Part shown: positions 50,065-59,811 of the stretch, in pieces | Layout of the letters: every line of letters begins with the position of its first letter | Numbering within the stretch: the first letter of the stretch is position 1 | Source: Clostridium hydrogenum | GTDB taxonomy: Bacteria > Bacillota > Clostridia > Clostridiales > Clostridiaceae | Assembly: GCF_021432385.1 (NCBI RefSeq) | Contig: NZ_JAEACT010000002.1 | Location: 2,593,501 to 2,657,500 of the forward strand | Reading direction: 5' to 3' | DNA length: 64,000 bases | Notes under the pieces: generated by a model | The model's input: the letters and a program-made list of their open reading frames with translations, nothing else | Told to the model about the DNA's origin: nothing | The model's database searches: none | Made by a program: the position numbers and the translations under genes

Positions 50065-52074
50065 CTAATTCGCGTTAATTTTGAATTTGTCAACTATATC
50101 ATGTAAATTACCTGCAATATCTTCAAGCTGTTTTGTACCTTCTAATATATTTTCAGTAACAGAACTTTGCTCTTCCATAGATGCGGAAACTTCTTCTGTT
50201 CCAGCTGCTGCCTCTTCAGCTACAGCCGATATTTCTTCAATTGCTTCAACAACTATTTGCTTATTCTCACTAACCTCTGCTATTTCCGTGCCCAAATTTT
50301 CCATATTTAAAATCATATCCTTTATAGCTTTATCTATTGCTATAAAAGATTTTTTGCTTTCAACAGCACTTTCATTTGCCTCTGCATTTGTATTTTCTGC
50401 ATTATCCATATGCAATTTAGCAGAATTAATTTCATCTTGTATTTCTTTTATGGCATTATATATATTTTTAACTTCTAATGTAGTTTCATCAGCTAATTTT
50501 CTTACTTCATCTGCAACTACCTCAAAACCCTTACCAGCTTCACCAGCTCTCTTAGCCTCAATTGCGGCATTTAACGCTAGTAAATTCGTTTGCTCCGATA
50601 TTTCTTGTATCACACTTATTATTTGATTTATAGAATGCGATTTTTCCGATAAAACTTCTATATTCTTTGATACTTTTTGAGATGCATTATTATTGTCAGA
50701 AAGTTTATCAATCAAATTTTTTATCGAAGTTTCACCAATATAACTTACTTCTTTCGTTGAATATGAATATTTTTTAGCTTCATTAGCACTATCAACTATA
50801 GTATTTAACTTTCTTGAAAGTTCATTTAGCTTTTCTAAACCTATCTCTGATTTATTAGCTTGAATTGTAGAACCTTTTGCTAATTCCCCCGTTGCCTTTG
50901 AAACTTCATCTATTGCCTTAGAATTTTCATTTAGGGATTTAGATAAATCTTTGGAATGACTAAGTAATGTATCAGAACTATTTTTTAACGTTCTAATTAC
51001 TTCTAATAATGTTTTCCTTAAATTTAAAACTGCTAAAGCGATACTTCCAACTTCATCACTACTTTTAGATGCTTTAATTAACTTATCATCCATATCTTTT
51101 AAATTCATATCATTTAGTTTTTTAATTTCTTCAGTTACAAAAACAATAGGCTTTGCAATTCTATTTCCCACATATGATGCTACAATCAAAGTAATTACAA
51201 AGCATAATAAAAATGCCATTAAAAAATACTTTATCATTGGATTTAAATCTTTATCAAACTCACTTACTGGAATCGCAAATCCAACTGTCCAATTAGCAGC
51301 CTTAATTTTTGTAGGTACAAAATATCTTTGAGTGCCATCATAATCTTTAATTTTAAAAAACGCTCCCGTAGTTTCAGTTGCAATTTTATTATATTTTCCG
51401 TTTGCAGAAGAATTTATATCTCTAAGCTTATCCTTATCTGGCTTAAAAATTGAAGCTGGATGAACGAGCACCTCATTCTTATCATCAATCAAATATCCAT
51501 AGCTATTACTAACTGGTTTCGCTTTTTTTATTTCATCTGTAATTACATCTAGTTTTAAATCTATACTTATTACCCCAATTAATCTTCCATTTTTAGTTAT
51601 TGGTTCTGCAATAGATACAACCATTTTTTTTGTTACCAAATCATAGTACGGTGTATATACTAATTTATTTTCATCTATGGCATTTTTATACCAGTCTCTT
51701 TTAGTTGCATCATAATCCGAGGGTGGTGTCCAACCTGAACCATCAAGTAACTTACCATTTATAAGTCCAACATATATATCAGATATATTAGGATTAGCTT
51801 TTAATTTTTTTCCCATATAAGCTATAAGTTCAGTATTATCCATATCTTTAGAATTTTCAATACCATATACAAATTCATCAAATGATTTAGCTTGACCATC
51901 TAGCCATCCATTTATAAATTCACCATATTTCTCTGAAGTTGTTCTCATTTTATCTGTATAGCTTTTAAAAATAATATCATGTGCTACATAATAACTTATT
52001 AAAGATAATATTATAAGCACTGCTGCGGATAAAGAGCACATATAAATAATTAATTTTGTCCTTAGTTTTCTCAT
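50065..52074 (-). CDS. Methyl-accepting chemotaxis protein with dCache sensor
   Basis: A 669-residue transmembrane chemoreceptor. Helix 1 (about 8-30), an exported double-Cache sensor (about 35-275, with [19 protein letters not shown] and [20 protein letters not shown]), helix 2 (about 278-302), HAMP (about 303-360), then the coiled-coil signalling domain with the conserved hairpin tip [20 protein letters not shown] (about 490-510). dCache domains of this form bind amino acids, purines or organic acids; the ligand is not evident. No che genes are nearby, so it works with a cluster elsewhere. Terminator of the upstream gene lies 130 bases before its start. Confidence 0.95.
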   Translation of the reverse strand: MRKLRTKLIIYMCSLSAAVLIILSLISYYVAHDIIFKSYTDKMRTTSEKYGEFINGWLDGQAKSFDEFVYGIENSKDMDNTELIAYMGKKLKANPNISDIYVGLINGKLLDGSGWTPPSDYDATKRDWYKNAIDENKLVYTPYYDLVTKKMVVSIAEPITKNGRLIGVISIDLKLDVITDEIKKAKPVSNSYGYLIDDKNEVLVHPASIFKPDKDKLRDINSSANGKYNKIATETTGAFFKIKDYDGTQRYFVPTKIKAANWTVGFAIPVSEFDKDLNPMIKYFLMAFLLCFVITLIVASYVGNRIAKPIVFVTEEIKKLNDMNLKDMDDKLIKASKSSDEVGSIALAVLNLRKTLLEVIRTLKNSSDTLLSHSKDLSKSLNENSKAIDEVSKATGELAKGSTIQANKSEIGLEKLNELSRKLNTIVDSANEAKKYSYSTKEVSYIGETSIKNLIDKLSDNNNASQKVSKNIEVLSEKSHSINQIISVIQEISEQTNLLALNAAIEAKRAGEAGKGFEVVADEVRKLADETTLEVKNIYNAIKEIQDEINSAKLHMDNAENTNAEANESAVESKKSFIAIDKAIKDMILNMENLGTEIAEVSENKQIVVEAIEEISAVAEEAAAGTEEVSASMEEQSSVTENILEGTKQLEDIAGNLHDIVDKFKINAN

Positions 52075-52205
52075 ACTATCTCTCCTTTATATGCAAGTAA
52101 ATTTATACAAATAATATATATGTCGCTATTTAAACTTTAAATATTTATTGTAATTATACGGCATTTTCATGAAAATTGTCAATTAAAAGAGAGTTTTATA
52201 GAAAA

Positions 52206-52237
52206 AGTGATAATTTATGCATCCATAAATTATCACT
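52206..52237 (-). terminator. Rho-independent terminator of the amino-acid permease gene
   Basis: Perfect 14-base stem AGTGATAATTTATG/CATAAATTATCACT with a four-base loop, followed on the minus strand by TTTTTCT. Confidence 0.85.
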
Positions 52238-52253
52238 TTGTTATAATTATTTA

Positions 52254-53663
52254 TTAATTTACATCTTGTTTTCTATTTACTTCTGATTTTTCTTGTTCAA
52301 GAGAACTATGTTTTATTCCATAAGTAAAATATATAATTACTCCAATACATAACCATACAAGAAAACCAATCCAAGTTATAGCTCTTAATGTTGTAAGTAA
52401 GAATATACATGCTATTATAGTAATTATTGGTGTAAAAGGAACTCCTGGACACTTAAATTTTCTTTCTAAATTAGGCATTTTCTTTCTAAGCACAATAACT
52501 GCAAGTGATACCGCCGAAAAACTCAAAAGTGTACCAACACTTAAAAATTCAACAATAATATCAAGTGGTAAAACTCCTGCTATTATAGCCGCTGTGATAC
52601 CTGTTAAAAGAGTTGCTACATATGGTGTATTGTGCTTTGGATGAACCTTTGAAATAAATTTAGGAATAAGTCCATCCCTTGACATAACCATAAATACCCT
52701 TATTTGTCCATAAAGAACTGCTATCATTGTGGAAATCATACCAAGAATAGCTCCAACTCCAACTAATGTTGATCCCCATTTAATTCCTACTCTTGCAAGA
52801 GCACCTGGCACTGCATTCTCAGATATTATTTCTTTATATGGAACCATACCTGTTAATACAAAAGCAACGGAAATATACAGAAAACTTACAACAGCTAAAC
52901 AAATTATAAGTCCCCTTGATACATCTCTACTTGGATTTTCTGCTTCCTCTGCAGTAGTGGAAATTGCATCAAACCCTATATAAGAAAAGAATACTGTTGA
53001 AGCTCCAAGAAGAACGCCCTTAATTTTAAAAGGCATAAATGGTGTATAATTTGCTGGATTTATATGTGTTGCTCCTAACACCAAAAATATGAGTATTATA
53101 GCTATCTTAACAACTACAATAATATTATTAACACGTGAACTTTCTTTCATTCCATAATATAGCATGTACGTTAATGTTAATGTTATAAGTACCGCTGGTA
53201 AATCTACAATTCCACCCTTACTAGGTGAAGCAACAATTGCCTGCGGAAGAGTTATTCCAGCATTCTTCAATATACCAATTAAAGTTCCAGACCAGCCAGA
53301 TGCAACTGCACTGCAAGCAACTAGATATTCGGCAGTTAAACACCAGCCTATTATTGCTGCTGCAAATTCTCCAAAAGTTATGTATGTATATGAATATGTA
53401 CTACCCGCTACTGGAAACATTGTTGCAAGTTCACAATAACTTAATCCACAAAGACAGGCTACTATAGCAGCTAATATAAAGGAAATTACTATAGCAGGTC
53501 CGGCCATATGAGCTCCCGTTCCTGTTGCAACAAATATACCAACACCAACAACTGCTCCTATACCTAAAGCAGCAATATCTTTCGCTTTAAGTGTTTTACT
53601 AAGATGCGTTTTTTCCGCACTAACAAGCATACTTTCCAGCGATTTTTTTCTTAAAATTTTCAT
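52254..53663 (-). CDS. APC-family amino-acid permease (cationic amino-acid transporter type)
   Basis: A 469-residue secondary transporter with about twelve membrane helices. The N-terminal LKAKDIAALGIGAVVGVGIF and GTGAHMAGPAIVISF, and the later EEAENPSRDVSRGLI loop are typical of the CAT/YfnA branch of the amino acid-polyamine-organocation superfamily. Likely imports amino acids by proton symport; the substrate cannot be assigned. Own terminator downstream, so monocistronic. Upstream (53690-53900) are repeat remnants rather than a gene. Confidence 0.93.
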   Translation of the reverse strand: MKILRKKSLESMLVSAEKTHLSKTLKAKDIAALGIGAVVGVGIFVATGTGAHMAGPAIVISFILAAIVACLCGLSYCELATMFPVAGSTYSYTYITFGEFAAAIIGWCLTAEYLVACSAVASGWSGTLIGILKNAGITLPQAIVASPSKGGIVDLPAVLITLTLTYMLYYGMKESSRVNNIIVVVKIAIILIFLVLGATHINPANYTPFMPFKIKGVLLGASTVFFSYIGFDAISTTAEEAENPSRDVSRGLIICLAVVSFLYISVAFVLTGMVPYKEIISENAVPGALARVGIKWGSTLVGVGAILGMISTMIAVLYGQIRVFMVMSRDGLIPKFISKVHPKHNTPYVATLLTGITAAIIAGVLPLDIIVEFLSVGTLLSFSAVSLAVIVLRKKMPNLERKFKCPGVPFTPIITIIACIFLLTTLRAITWIGFLVWLCIGVIIYFTYGIKHSSLEQEKSEVNRKQDVN

Positions 53664-53793
53664 AAATGCGTCCTCCTGTTGTAAAAAACATAAAATTGTA
53701 TATATGATATACTACTTGAAAAATCAAAATTTCAAATACAAAGTTTATCCTTACAAATTGTAATTTCGCTGTTTCAAGGTGTACATCTTTAAA

Positions 53794-53889
53794 GATAAAC
53801 CACTTGAAACTTCAAAATTAATTTTCATCAAAATGCTATCTTCTAAGCATTATGATGAAAATTGATTTTGATAGTTGAACTGGTTTATC
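53794..53889. repeat. Family C palindromic repeat, copy 6, beside an outer-module remnant
   Basis: GATAAACCACTTGAAACTTC at the left, AGTTGAACTGGTTTATC at the right, with AAAATGCTATCTTCTAAGCATT-type inner hairpin. The stretch 53700-53790 holds a single outer module of family A (CAAAGTTTATCCTTACAAATTG) without a partner. 53890-54035 is AT-rich with no gene. Confidence 0.75.
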
Positions 53890-54040
53890 TATAATATTAT
53901 ATATGCATTTATATATATTTTAAAGACTAACTTGCATATTTATACTATAATAACGCTGCAGTTTATGGTTTATTTTTACATATTGAAAACGTTTGCCATA
54001 TCGAATTGTTAATTTTATATTTATACATATATTTGTAATT

Positions 54041-54071
54041 AAAAAAGGAGCAATAATATTGCTCCTTTTTT
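54041..54071 (-). terminator. Rho-independent terminator of the purine permease gene
   Basis: AAAAAAGGAGCAAT/ATTGCTCCTTTTTT stem with a three-base loop and a T run on the minus strand, about 50 bases past the stop codon. Confidence 0.9.
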
Positions 54072-54119
54072 AATATATCAATAAATTTTATTTTTAATTC
54101 ATATTAATTTAAAAAATTA

Positions 54120-55412
54120 CTATTGAATTGCAAACATTATTATAAATAAGAACGAAATTACATATAAAGCTACCGGTATTTCTTTTACCTTACCTGAAAA
54201 TAATTTAATTACAACATAAGATACAAATCCAAATGCAAGACCATCTGTGATTGAGTATGTTAAAAGTATAAGTATTAGTGTTATAAATACAGGAAATGCT
54301 TCTGTAAAATCTGAAAAATCAACTTTAGCTATAGGTTCCATCATTACTGCTCCAAGAACTATTAATACTGGACCTGTTGCAAAAGAAGGTATTGCTGTTA
54401 ATAGTGGAGAGAAGAAAATTGATAATAAGAATAATATTGCTATTACAATACCAGTAAGACCTGTTCTTCCACCTTCAGCTATACCAGAAGCAGATTCCAC
54501 GAATGCAACTGGTGTTGAAGTACCAAGGCATGCACCTAAAGTTGAACCAACAGCATCTGCTGTTAAAACCTTGTCTGCATTTTTAACATTACCATTTTTG
54601 TCAAGATAACCTGCTTTTGATGCTAATCCTATTAATGTACCTATACTATCAAATATATCTACAAATAACATAGAAAGTATAACTGGAATTATTTTATATG
54701 TCATTGCATGTGAAAAATCAAATTTTAAAAATACTGGTGCTACTGATGGAGGTGCTCCCAAAATGCCAGCTGGTGCTTTTGCAACTCCAAAAATAATGCC
54801 TATTACATATATAACAATCATGCCTATTATAAATGAACCTTTTACACCCCTATTATAAAGTACAGCTATTAATAAAACTCCTATTAGTGCAAGTAAAACA
54901 GATGGTGTTTTTAAATTTGCAAGTGTTACCAATGTTCCATCTGACTTTACTATAATTCCTGCATCTTGAAGTCCTATAAATGTTATAAAGAAACCTATTC
55001 CTATGCTAATTGCATATTTAAGAGTTTGAGGAACACTGTCTATAATAAATTGTCTAACTTTAAAAACATTTAATAATAAGAAAATGATACCTTCGATAAA
55101 CGATGCTGCAAGAGCTGTTTGCCATGAAAAATGCATTGTAATACATATTGTATAAGTAAATAATGCGTTAAGACCCATTCCTGGTGCCATTCCGAAAGGA
55201 TAGTTTGCTACAAGTGCCATAATTAAAGTTCCAATAAATGAAGCAAGCGCTGTAGCTGCAAAAACCGCCTGTACAGGCATACCAGTCTTGCCCAAAATTC
55301 CTGGGTTAACTATAAGTATGTATGCCATTGTCATAAATGTTGTAAAACCTGCTAAGACTTCTGTCTTAATGTTTGTTTTGTTTTGTGATAAGTGAAAAAC
55401 CTTTTCTAACAT
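54120..55412 (-). CDS. pbuG: Guanine/hypoxanthine permease, AzgA/PbuG type (NCS2)
   Basis: A 430-residue purine transporter with about thirteen membrane helices. Signature segments: LAGFTTFMTMAYILIVNPGIL, NYPFGMAPGMGLNALFTYTI, ISIGIGFFITFIGLQDAGI and LGTSTPVAFVESASGIAEGG, all characteristic of the AzgA/PbuG/PbuO branch of the NCS2 family, which takes up guanine, hypoxanthine or adenine by proton symport. The leader carries a guanine-type purine riboswitch and a terminator, which supports purine transport and gives feedback control. Monocistronic. Confidence 0.93.
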   Translation of the reverse strand: MLEKVFHLSQNKTNIKTEVLAGFTTFMTMAYILIVNPGILGKTGMPVQAVFAATALASFIGTLIMALVANYPFGMAPGMGLNALFTYTICITMHFSWQTALAASFIEGIIFLLLNVFKVRQFIIDSVPQTLKYAISIGIGFFITFIGLQDAGIIVKSDGTLVTLANLKTPSVLLALIGVLLIAVLYNRGVKGSFIIGMIVIYVIGIIFGVAKAPAGILGAPPSVAPVFLKFDFSHAMTYKIIPVILSMLFVDIFDSIGTLIGLASKAGYLDKNGNVKNADKVLTADAVGSTLGACLGTSTPVAFVESASGIAEGGRTGLTGIVIAILFLLSIFFSPLLTAIPSFATGPVLIVLGAVMMEPIAKVDFSDFTEAFPVFITLILILLTYSITDGLAFGFVSYVVIKLFSGKVKEIPVALYVISFLFIIMFAIQ

Positions 55413-55640
55413 AAGTACCTCCCTAGATTTTATTAAATTTTATGAATAAAAATTATGTTCATGCGTAAATATGGCATCTATTGTAAAATTATTTTTGTAA
55501 TCAAAATATCTCTCAAGCTTTAGTAGATTGTACACTTTTTCAAAAAATATACATATTGAAGATAAAAGCATTAAGCTTAATTACCTATAAATTTATACAA
55601 TATAGATAGAACTTTGCATTTTTTATGAAATCACAAAAAT

Positions 55641-55671
55641 AAAAAAACCCCATAATAAAAATTATGGAGTT
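55641..55671 (-). terminator. Expression-platform terminator of the purine riboswitch
   Basis: Stem AACTCCATAAT/ATTATGGGGTT with loop TTTT and a following run of seven T on the minus strand, 25 bases after the aptamer. Guanine binding should favour this hairpin and stop transcription before pbuG. Confidence 0.88.
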
Positions 55672-55693
55672 TATACATACGCAAAATATCTAT

Positions 55694-55766
55694 AAACACC
55701 CATAGTCAGACCATTTACGGCAGTCTGGTAGAAACGCTTAGACCATATTTCTAAGTATATACAGGT
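55694..55766 (-). ncRNA. Purine riboswitch aptamer, guanine type
   Basis: On the minus strand: P2 CTTAG/CTAAG, the core GTTTCTACC, P3 CAGACTGCC...GGTCTG with loop GTAAAT, and J3/1 TGACTATGGG. The C in GACTATG is the specificity base (C74) of guanine/hypoxanthine-binding members; adenine members have T here. Closest protein gene is the purine permease. Confidence 0.93.
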
Positions 55767-55863
55767 TATGCTAAAATAACTTATAATTCATCTTATCCAA
55801 CGTATATGTTACAACATTTTATTAATTAAATCAAGATATTTTGTTAACTTTTTATTAAGCATC

Positions 55864-57009
55864 TTACACAAAATTTTGAACATTATTGCTTCTACTGAAT
55901 TTATATGCAGCAATTACAAAGAATGTAAACGAAAAACCAATTAATATAATTATATTTAAATATACTCCAGCAAGGCCACTATTATTCTGAAGTTTTTCAA
56001 TGGCATCAAAAGTCCATCGCTGCGGTAAAAAGTACGCTATATTTTGTATTGTCTTAGGCATTAAATCGTATGGAACAAAACATCCGCTAATCATGCAGGT
56101 AGGTGTAATAACTAACGTTATCATGTAATCTAATTCACTTGAATTTCTTGCAAATGCAACCACCATCAAACCAAAGGCTATAGCTGTAATTCCAAAGCAC
56201 AAAAGTATAAAAAAGAGCTCAAAGAAAGGTATATACGTTTTTACACTAAACATGTATATCAAAATTAAAAGCGCCACTAAAATTTGTATTGTAACTATAA
56301 AAAAACTTGCCAAGACATTACCTAGAACATAAACTTTAGAATCTACTGGAGAAGAACATATTCTAAAATAAGTTCTGTTTTTCTTTTCACTTAAAATAAA
56401 TCCAGCTGCAATACTTGCATTAAGCAATAAAAACATAATTAAAAAGCCTATGCTTTGTGAGGTAACCTCTTTATCTGTTGCTGTATCCCTTATATCCTTA
56501 ATGTTAAATATCATTTCTTTATTTTGCTTACTTTCAAAGGTTTTTTCAAATAGTAGCTTATTTCCGTTAGCTGCTCTCCACATATCCATTATGCTGTTTA
56601 AATACGTGTCTGAATAATTATCTACCCATGCAGTAGAAGCACTGCCTTTTAAAGACTTTACTTGAAACTCTTTTATTTCATCACTATAAATACTTTTCTC
56701 AAACCCCTGTGGAATTATAATAACGCAATCTTTGTCTCCGGAGGTAATTGAATTATTAATCTTATCTTCTTCAATATTACTAATATTAAACTTTTTTTCT
56801 TTACTTATATCTTTTATAAACGCTTTAGATATTGTACTTTTATCTTTATCTAAAATGCCAACCTGGACAGGCTTACTTGATGAAACACTATTAACCAATA
56901 TTGAAACTAAAACCGAAAGTATTGGTAATATTATGATACTTAATATTTTACTCTTTTTTCTGAAATTTAATCTTAAAGTGTTTAATGCTAACCATACTAC
57001 ATTTTTCAT
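55864..57009 (-). CDS. ABC-2 type exporter permease (second permease)
   Basis: A 381-residue permease: one helix near the N-terminus (about 20-40), an exported domain of ~150 residues, then five helices (about 195-370), the layout of YhaP/YhfI- or NatB-like ABC-2 permeases. The ATG at 57009 lies two bases after the stop of the first permease and follows AAAGGAGG; an upstream in-frame start at 57078 would overlap that gene. Together with the next two genes it forms an exporter controlled by the adjacent NarL/DesK-type two-component system. Substrate unknown, probably a lipid, peptide or antibiotic. Confidence 0.88.
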   Translation of the reverse strand: MKNVVWLALNTLRLNFRKKSKILSIIILPILSVLVSILVNSVSSSKPVQVGILDKDKSTISKAFIKDISKEKKFNISNIEEDKINNSITSGDKDCVIIIPQGFEKSIYSDEIKEFQVKSLKGSASTAWVDNYSDTYLNSIMDMWRAANGNKLLFEKTFESKQNKEMIFNIKDIRDTATDKEVTSQSIGFLIMFLLLNASIAAGFILSEKKNRTYFRICSSPVDSKVYVLGNVLASFFIVTIQILVALLILIYMFSVKTYIPFFELFFILLCFGITAIAFGLMVVAFARNSSELDYMITLVITPTCMISGCFVPYDLMPKTIQNIAYFLPQRWTFDAIEKLQNNSGLAGVYLNIIILIGFSFTFFVIAAYKFSRSNNVQNFV

Positions 57010-57011
57010 AT

Positions 57012-58115
57012 TTAAAAAGCCTCCTTTCCATACGAAAAGGTTGTTACCGCTATAAATACAGCTGCTATTATTAAGCATACCGCAATTGAAACTGGCATTA
57101 AACTAAAATCATTTGCATAAATAACTTTAAATATTGCATTATTAATTAATTTTATTGGAGATATATCAGATGCAAGCTCTGCGATTTTACCCATATTGGA
57201 AAGCTTAAAGAAGCATCCCCCTAAAAAGCCAAATATCATTACAACTACATTTAAACCAGTACTTATGGATTCTTTGTCTTTAAATATAAAAGTAACTCCC
57301 ATACCAATGCTTATTGCCATTATACTTTCAGCTAAAGCTATTAAAAATACACTACCTATATGCTGACCCCAATACGCATTAAATACAAATTTGCTAAAAA
57401 ATATTATAATAAGTATTTGCATTATAGAAAACACAGTTGCCCCCATAATTCTGCCTATCAATATTTCACTTTTCTTTACTGGAGAACAAATTAGTCTATT
57501 CATAGTAGATGTATGTCCCGCAATTGAGTTCATACCATTTATTATGCAATACATTAATATATAGGTAAGCATAGTTACTGCATAATAGTCTAAGGCTCCT
57601 GGATTTCCTTTACCGCTAATCGATATATCCTTTAGAAAACTCTTATCACCGCCGCTTAAATTCAAACTCTTTAGACCTATCGGATTTACAATTAGTATTT
57701 TTTGCATAGTATTATATCTATTCAAAAATGTTTTAATAAAAGCTTCTATTAGCTCTGCTTTAAATTCATTATTACTATTTTTATAAAGATTGATTTTATT
57801 ATTTTTCATTTCAATAAGGCAGGTATATTTACCATTTTCAACAGCCTTAATTCCACTAGCCTTATCCTTTTTTACAAAATCTATTCCGAGTTTACTTCCT
57901 TCCTCCTTAAGCTCCTTAAATAAAGTATTTGAAGTTTCACTAACACAATATACTACTTTTATATCCTTAAAATTTTTTGAACTATCCATAGCTCCATTGA
58001 GTACCGTTCCAAAAACAAATATGAGAACTATAGGAAATAATATTTCTAAAAAAAATGCTGCCTTGCTTTTCAAATTTAATTTTATCGTATTAAGTGTAAT
58101 TGAAATTATATTCAT
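57012..58115 (-). CDS. ABC-2 type exporter permease (first permease)
   Basis: A 367-residue permease with the same layout as its neighbour (first helix about 18-40, exported domain, then helices from about 175 on), including the family pattern NRLICSPVKKSEILIGRIMG. Ribosome site GGGGGGAT. It starts 11 bases after the ATPase stop and ends two bases before the second permease, so the ATPase and both permeases form one operon. The two permeases are related but not close copies, suggesting a heterodimeric channel. Confidence 0.88.
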   Translation of the reverse strand: MNIISITLNTIKLNLKSKAAFFLEILFPIVLIFVFGTVLNGAMDSSKNFKDIKVVYCVSETSNTLFKELKEEGSKLGIDFVKKDKASGIKAVENGKYTCLIEMKNNKINLYKNSNNEFKAELIEAFIKTFLNRYNTMQKILIVNPIGLKSLNLSGGDKSFLKDISISGKGNPGALDYYAVTMLTYILMYCIINGMNSIAGHTSTMNRLICSPVKKSEILIGRIMGATVFSIMQILIIIFFSKFVFNAYWGQHIGSVFLIALAESIMAISIGMGVTFIFKDKESISTGLNVVVMIFGFLGGCFFKLSNMGKIAELASDISPIKLINNAIFKVIYANDFSLMPVSIAVCLIIAAVFIAVTTFSYGKEAF

Positions 58116-58126
58116 TTTTATCCCCC

Positions 58127-59062
58127 CTAATCCCTTAACTTTCTGCCAGTAAGCGTTAAAAATACAGTTTCAAGATCTGGAGTTTTTATTTCAAGATTTT
58201 TTATATGAATATCCTTTTGAGTAAAATAAAAAATTATTTTGTCTAGGTTATTTATATCTGTTGAATTATTTATAGTTACAACATTATCATCTATTTCAGC
58301 ACTAATAACTCCATTAATCAATTTAATTTCATCTTCATTGATGTTTTTTGCCGATGCAGCTGTTATACACATAGTATTTACATTTGTTATACTATTTTTA
58401 AGTTCTTCTTTAGTCCCTTCTATTATGAGTTTTCCATGATCAACTATGCCTATCCTTGTACATATAGCTTCTATCTCTTCCATATAGTGACTTGTATATA
58501 TAATGGTACTTCCCATTTCATTTAATTTTTTAACAGCTTCCAGTATATGATTTCTAGATTGAGGATCTATTCCAACGGTTGGCTCATCCATTATAATAAG
58601 TTTAGGCTTGTGTGCAATAGCACAGGCAATGTTAAGTCTTCTTTTCATCCCTCCTGAAAAATCCTCTGGGCAGTTTTTGGCTTTATCTAAAAGTCCAACA
58701 AAGCTCAAAGCTTCCTCTACTCTTTCGTGAAGCTCTTTTCCTCTAAAACCATAGAGTCCAGCAAAAAACCGTACATTTTCATAAGCTGTAAGTTCTTCAT
58801 ATATAGCTATATCTTGTGGTACAATGCCTATATTTCTCTTTGCAAATATTTTATTTTTATTTACATCTTTTCCTAAAATTTCAATAGTACCTTCATTAGC
58901 TCTTAAAAGTCCGCAAATCATATTTATTGTTGTGCTCTTTCCTGCTCCATTGGGTCCTAGCAAACCATATACTTCACCTTCTTCAATTCCAAGTGAAATA
59001 TTATCTACTGCTACTGCATCATTAAATTTTTTAACTAGATTTTCAATTTTAACTATCTTCAT
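58127..59062 (-). CDS. ABC exporter ATP-binding protein (NatA/DrrA-like)
   Basis: A 311-residue ATPase. Walker A GPNGAGKSTTI (about 39-49), signature FSGGMKRRLN (about 138-147), Walker B LIIMDEPTVGID with the catalytic glutamate, and the switch HYMEEIE are all intact. The extra C-terminal ~85 residues are typical of DrrA/CcmA-type ATPases. It powers the two downstream permeases. Start ATG behind TAGGGAGG. It lies 3' of a two-component system of the LiaRS/DesKR type in the same direction but a terminator (59101-59143) separates them. Confidence 0.93.
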   Translation of the reverse strand: MKIVKIENLVKKFNDAVAVDNISLGIEEGEVYGLLGPNGAGKSTTINMICGLLRANEGTIEILGKDVNKNKIFAKRNIGIVPQDIAIYEELTAYENVRFFAGLYGFRGKELHERVEEALSFVGLLDKAKNCPEDFSGGMKRRLNIACAIAHKPKLIIMDEPTVGIDPQSRNHILEAVKKLNEMGSTIIYTSHYMEEIEAICTRIGIVDHGKLIIEGTKEELKNSITNVNTMCITAASAKNINEDEIKLINGVISAEIDDNVVTINNSTDINNLDKIIFYFTQKDIHIKNLEIKTPDLETVFLTLTGRKLRD

Positions 59063-59100
59063 AATTTCCTCCCTAATAATTAACTATGCTTTAATTATAA

Positions 59101-59143
59101 AAAAAAAGGTCACCCTATGATAGTACATAAGTTCACCTTTTTA
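59101..59143 (-). terminator. Rho-independent terminator after the two-component genes
   Basis: Minus strand: AAAAAGGTGAACTTATG, loop, CATAGGGTGACCTTTTT, with a T run. Partly mismatched (two bases) but followed by about nine T. It ends the response-regulator transcript before the exporter operon. Confidence 0.7.
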
Positions 59144-59178
59144 TTATGAAGATTTTCACTTTATAAACATGAGAAATT

Positions 59179-59811
59179 TCATATTGCTCCATTATTTAAA
59201 TAATATATTGCAATTTGAGTTCTATGCTCTAGCCCTGTTTTGCTAAGTATTGATGTTATATAATTTGCGACAGTTCCCTCAGATATAAAAAGTTCTTTTG
59301 ATATTTCTTTATTTGAAAGCCCTCTTGATATGCTTTCTATTATTTGAAATTCTCTCTCTGAAAATAGGGTTTTATCAATTTTACCTGTACTAGAACTTTT
59401 TAGATTCTGTTTTATTTTATCAAGTACTACATTTTCAATAACCGCATTGCCGTCATTTACCATTTTTATTGCATTCTTTATCTTTTCCGGTGGATTACTT
59501 TTTAAAAGATATCCCTTAGCTCCAAATTTTATTGCATCATTTATAAACTCATCATCATCAAAGGTTGTAAGTATAAGCACCTTTGTTTTTGATTTTTCAC
59601 ATATTTCTTTAGTTGCTTCAACACCATTTTTTATGGGCATTCTAACATCCAAAAGTGCAACATCAACAATATTATTCTCGCAAAATTTTACAGCTTCCTC
59701 TCCATTTTGAGCATCCCCTACTATTTCAAAGCTTTCATCCATAGAAAGAACCATTTTAAATCCTTCTCGCACAAATGCGTCATCATCAGCTATCAAAAGT
59801 TTAATTGCCAT
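59179..59811 (-). CDS. NarL/LuxR-family response regulator
   Basis: A 210-residue regulator: receiver (LIADDDAFV; phospho-acceptor in VALLDVRMPIKNG; LTTFDDDEFI; GYLLKS) and C-terminal LuxR helix-turn-helix (FSEREFQIIESISRGLSNKE, about 150-205). The ATG at 59811 follows GAGG, inside the end of the kinase gene by 11 bases. Partner of the DesK-type kinase just upstream. The neighbouring ABC-2 exporter is the likely target, as in bacitracin/bacteriocin-sensing or LiaRS systems. Confidence 0.92.
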   Translation of the reverse strand: MAIKLLIADDDAFVREGFKMVLSMDESFEIVGDAQNGEEAVKFCENNIVDVALLDVRMPIKNGVEATKEICEKSKTKVLILTTFDDDEFINDAIKFGAKGYLLKSNPPEKIKNAIKMVNDGNAVIENVVLDKIKQNLKSSSTGKIDKTLFSEREFQIIESISRGLSNKEISKELFISEGTVANYITSILSKTGLEHRTQIAIYYLNNGAI

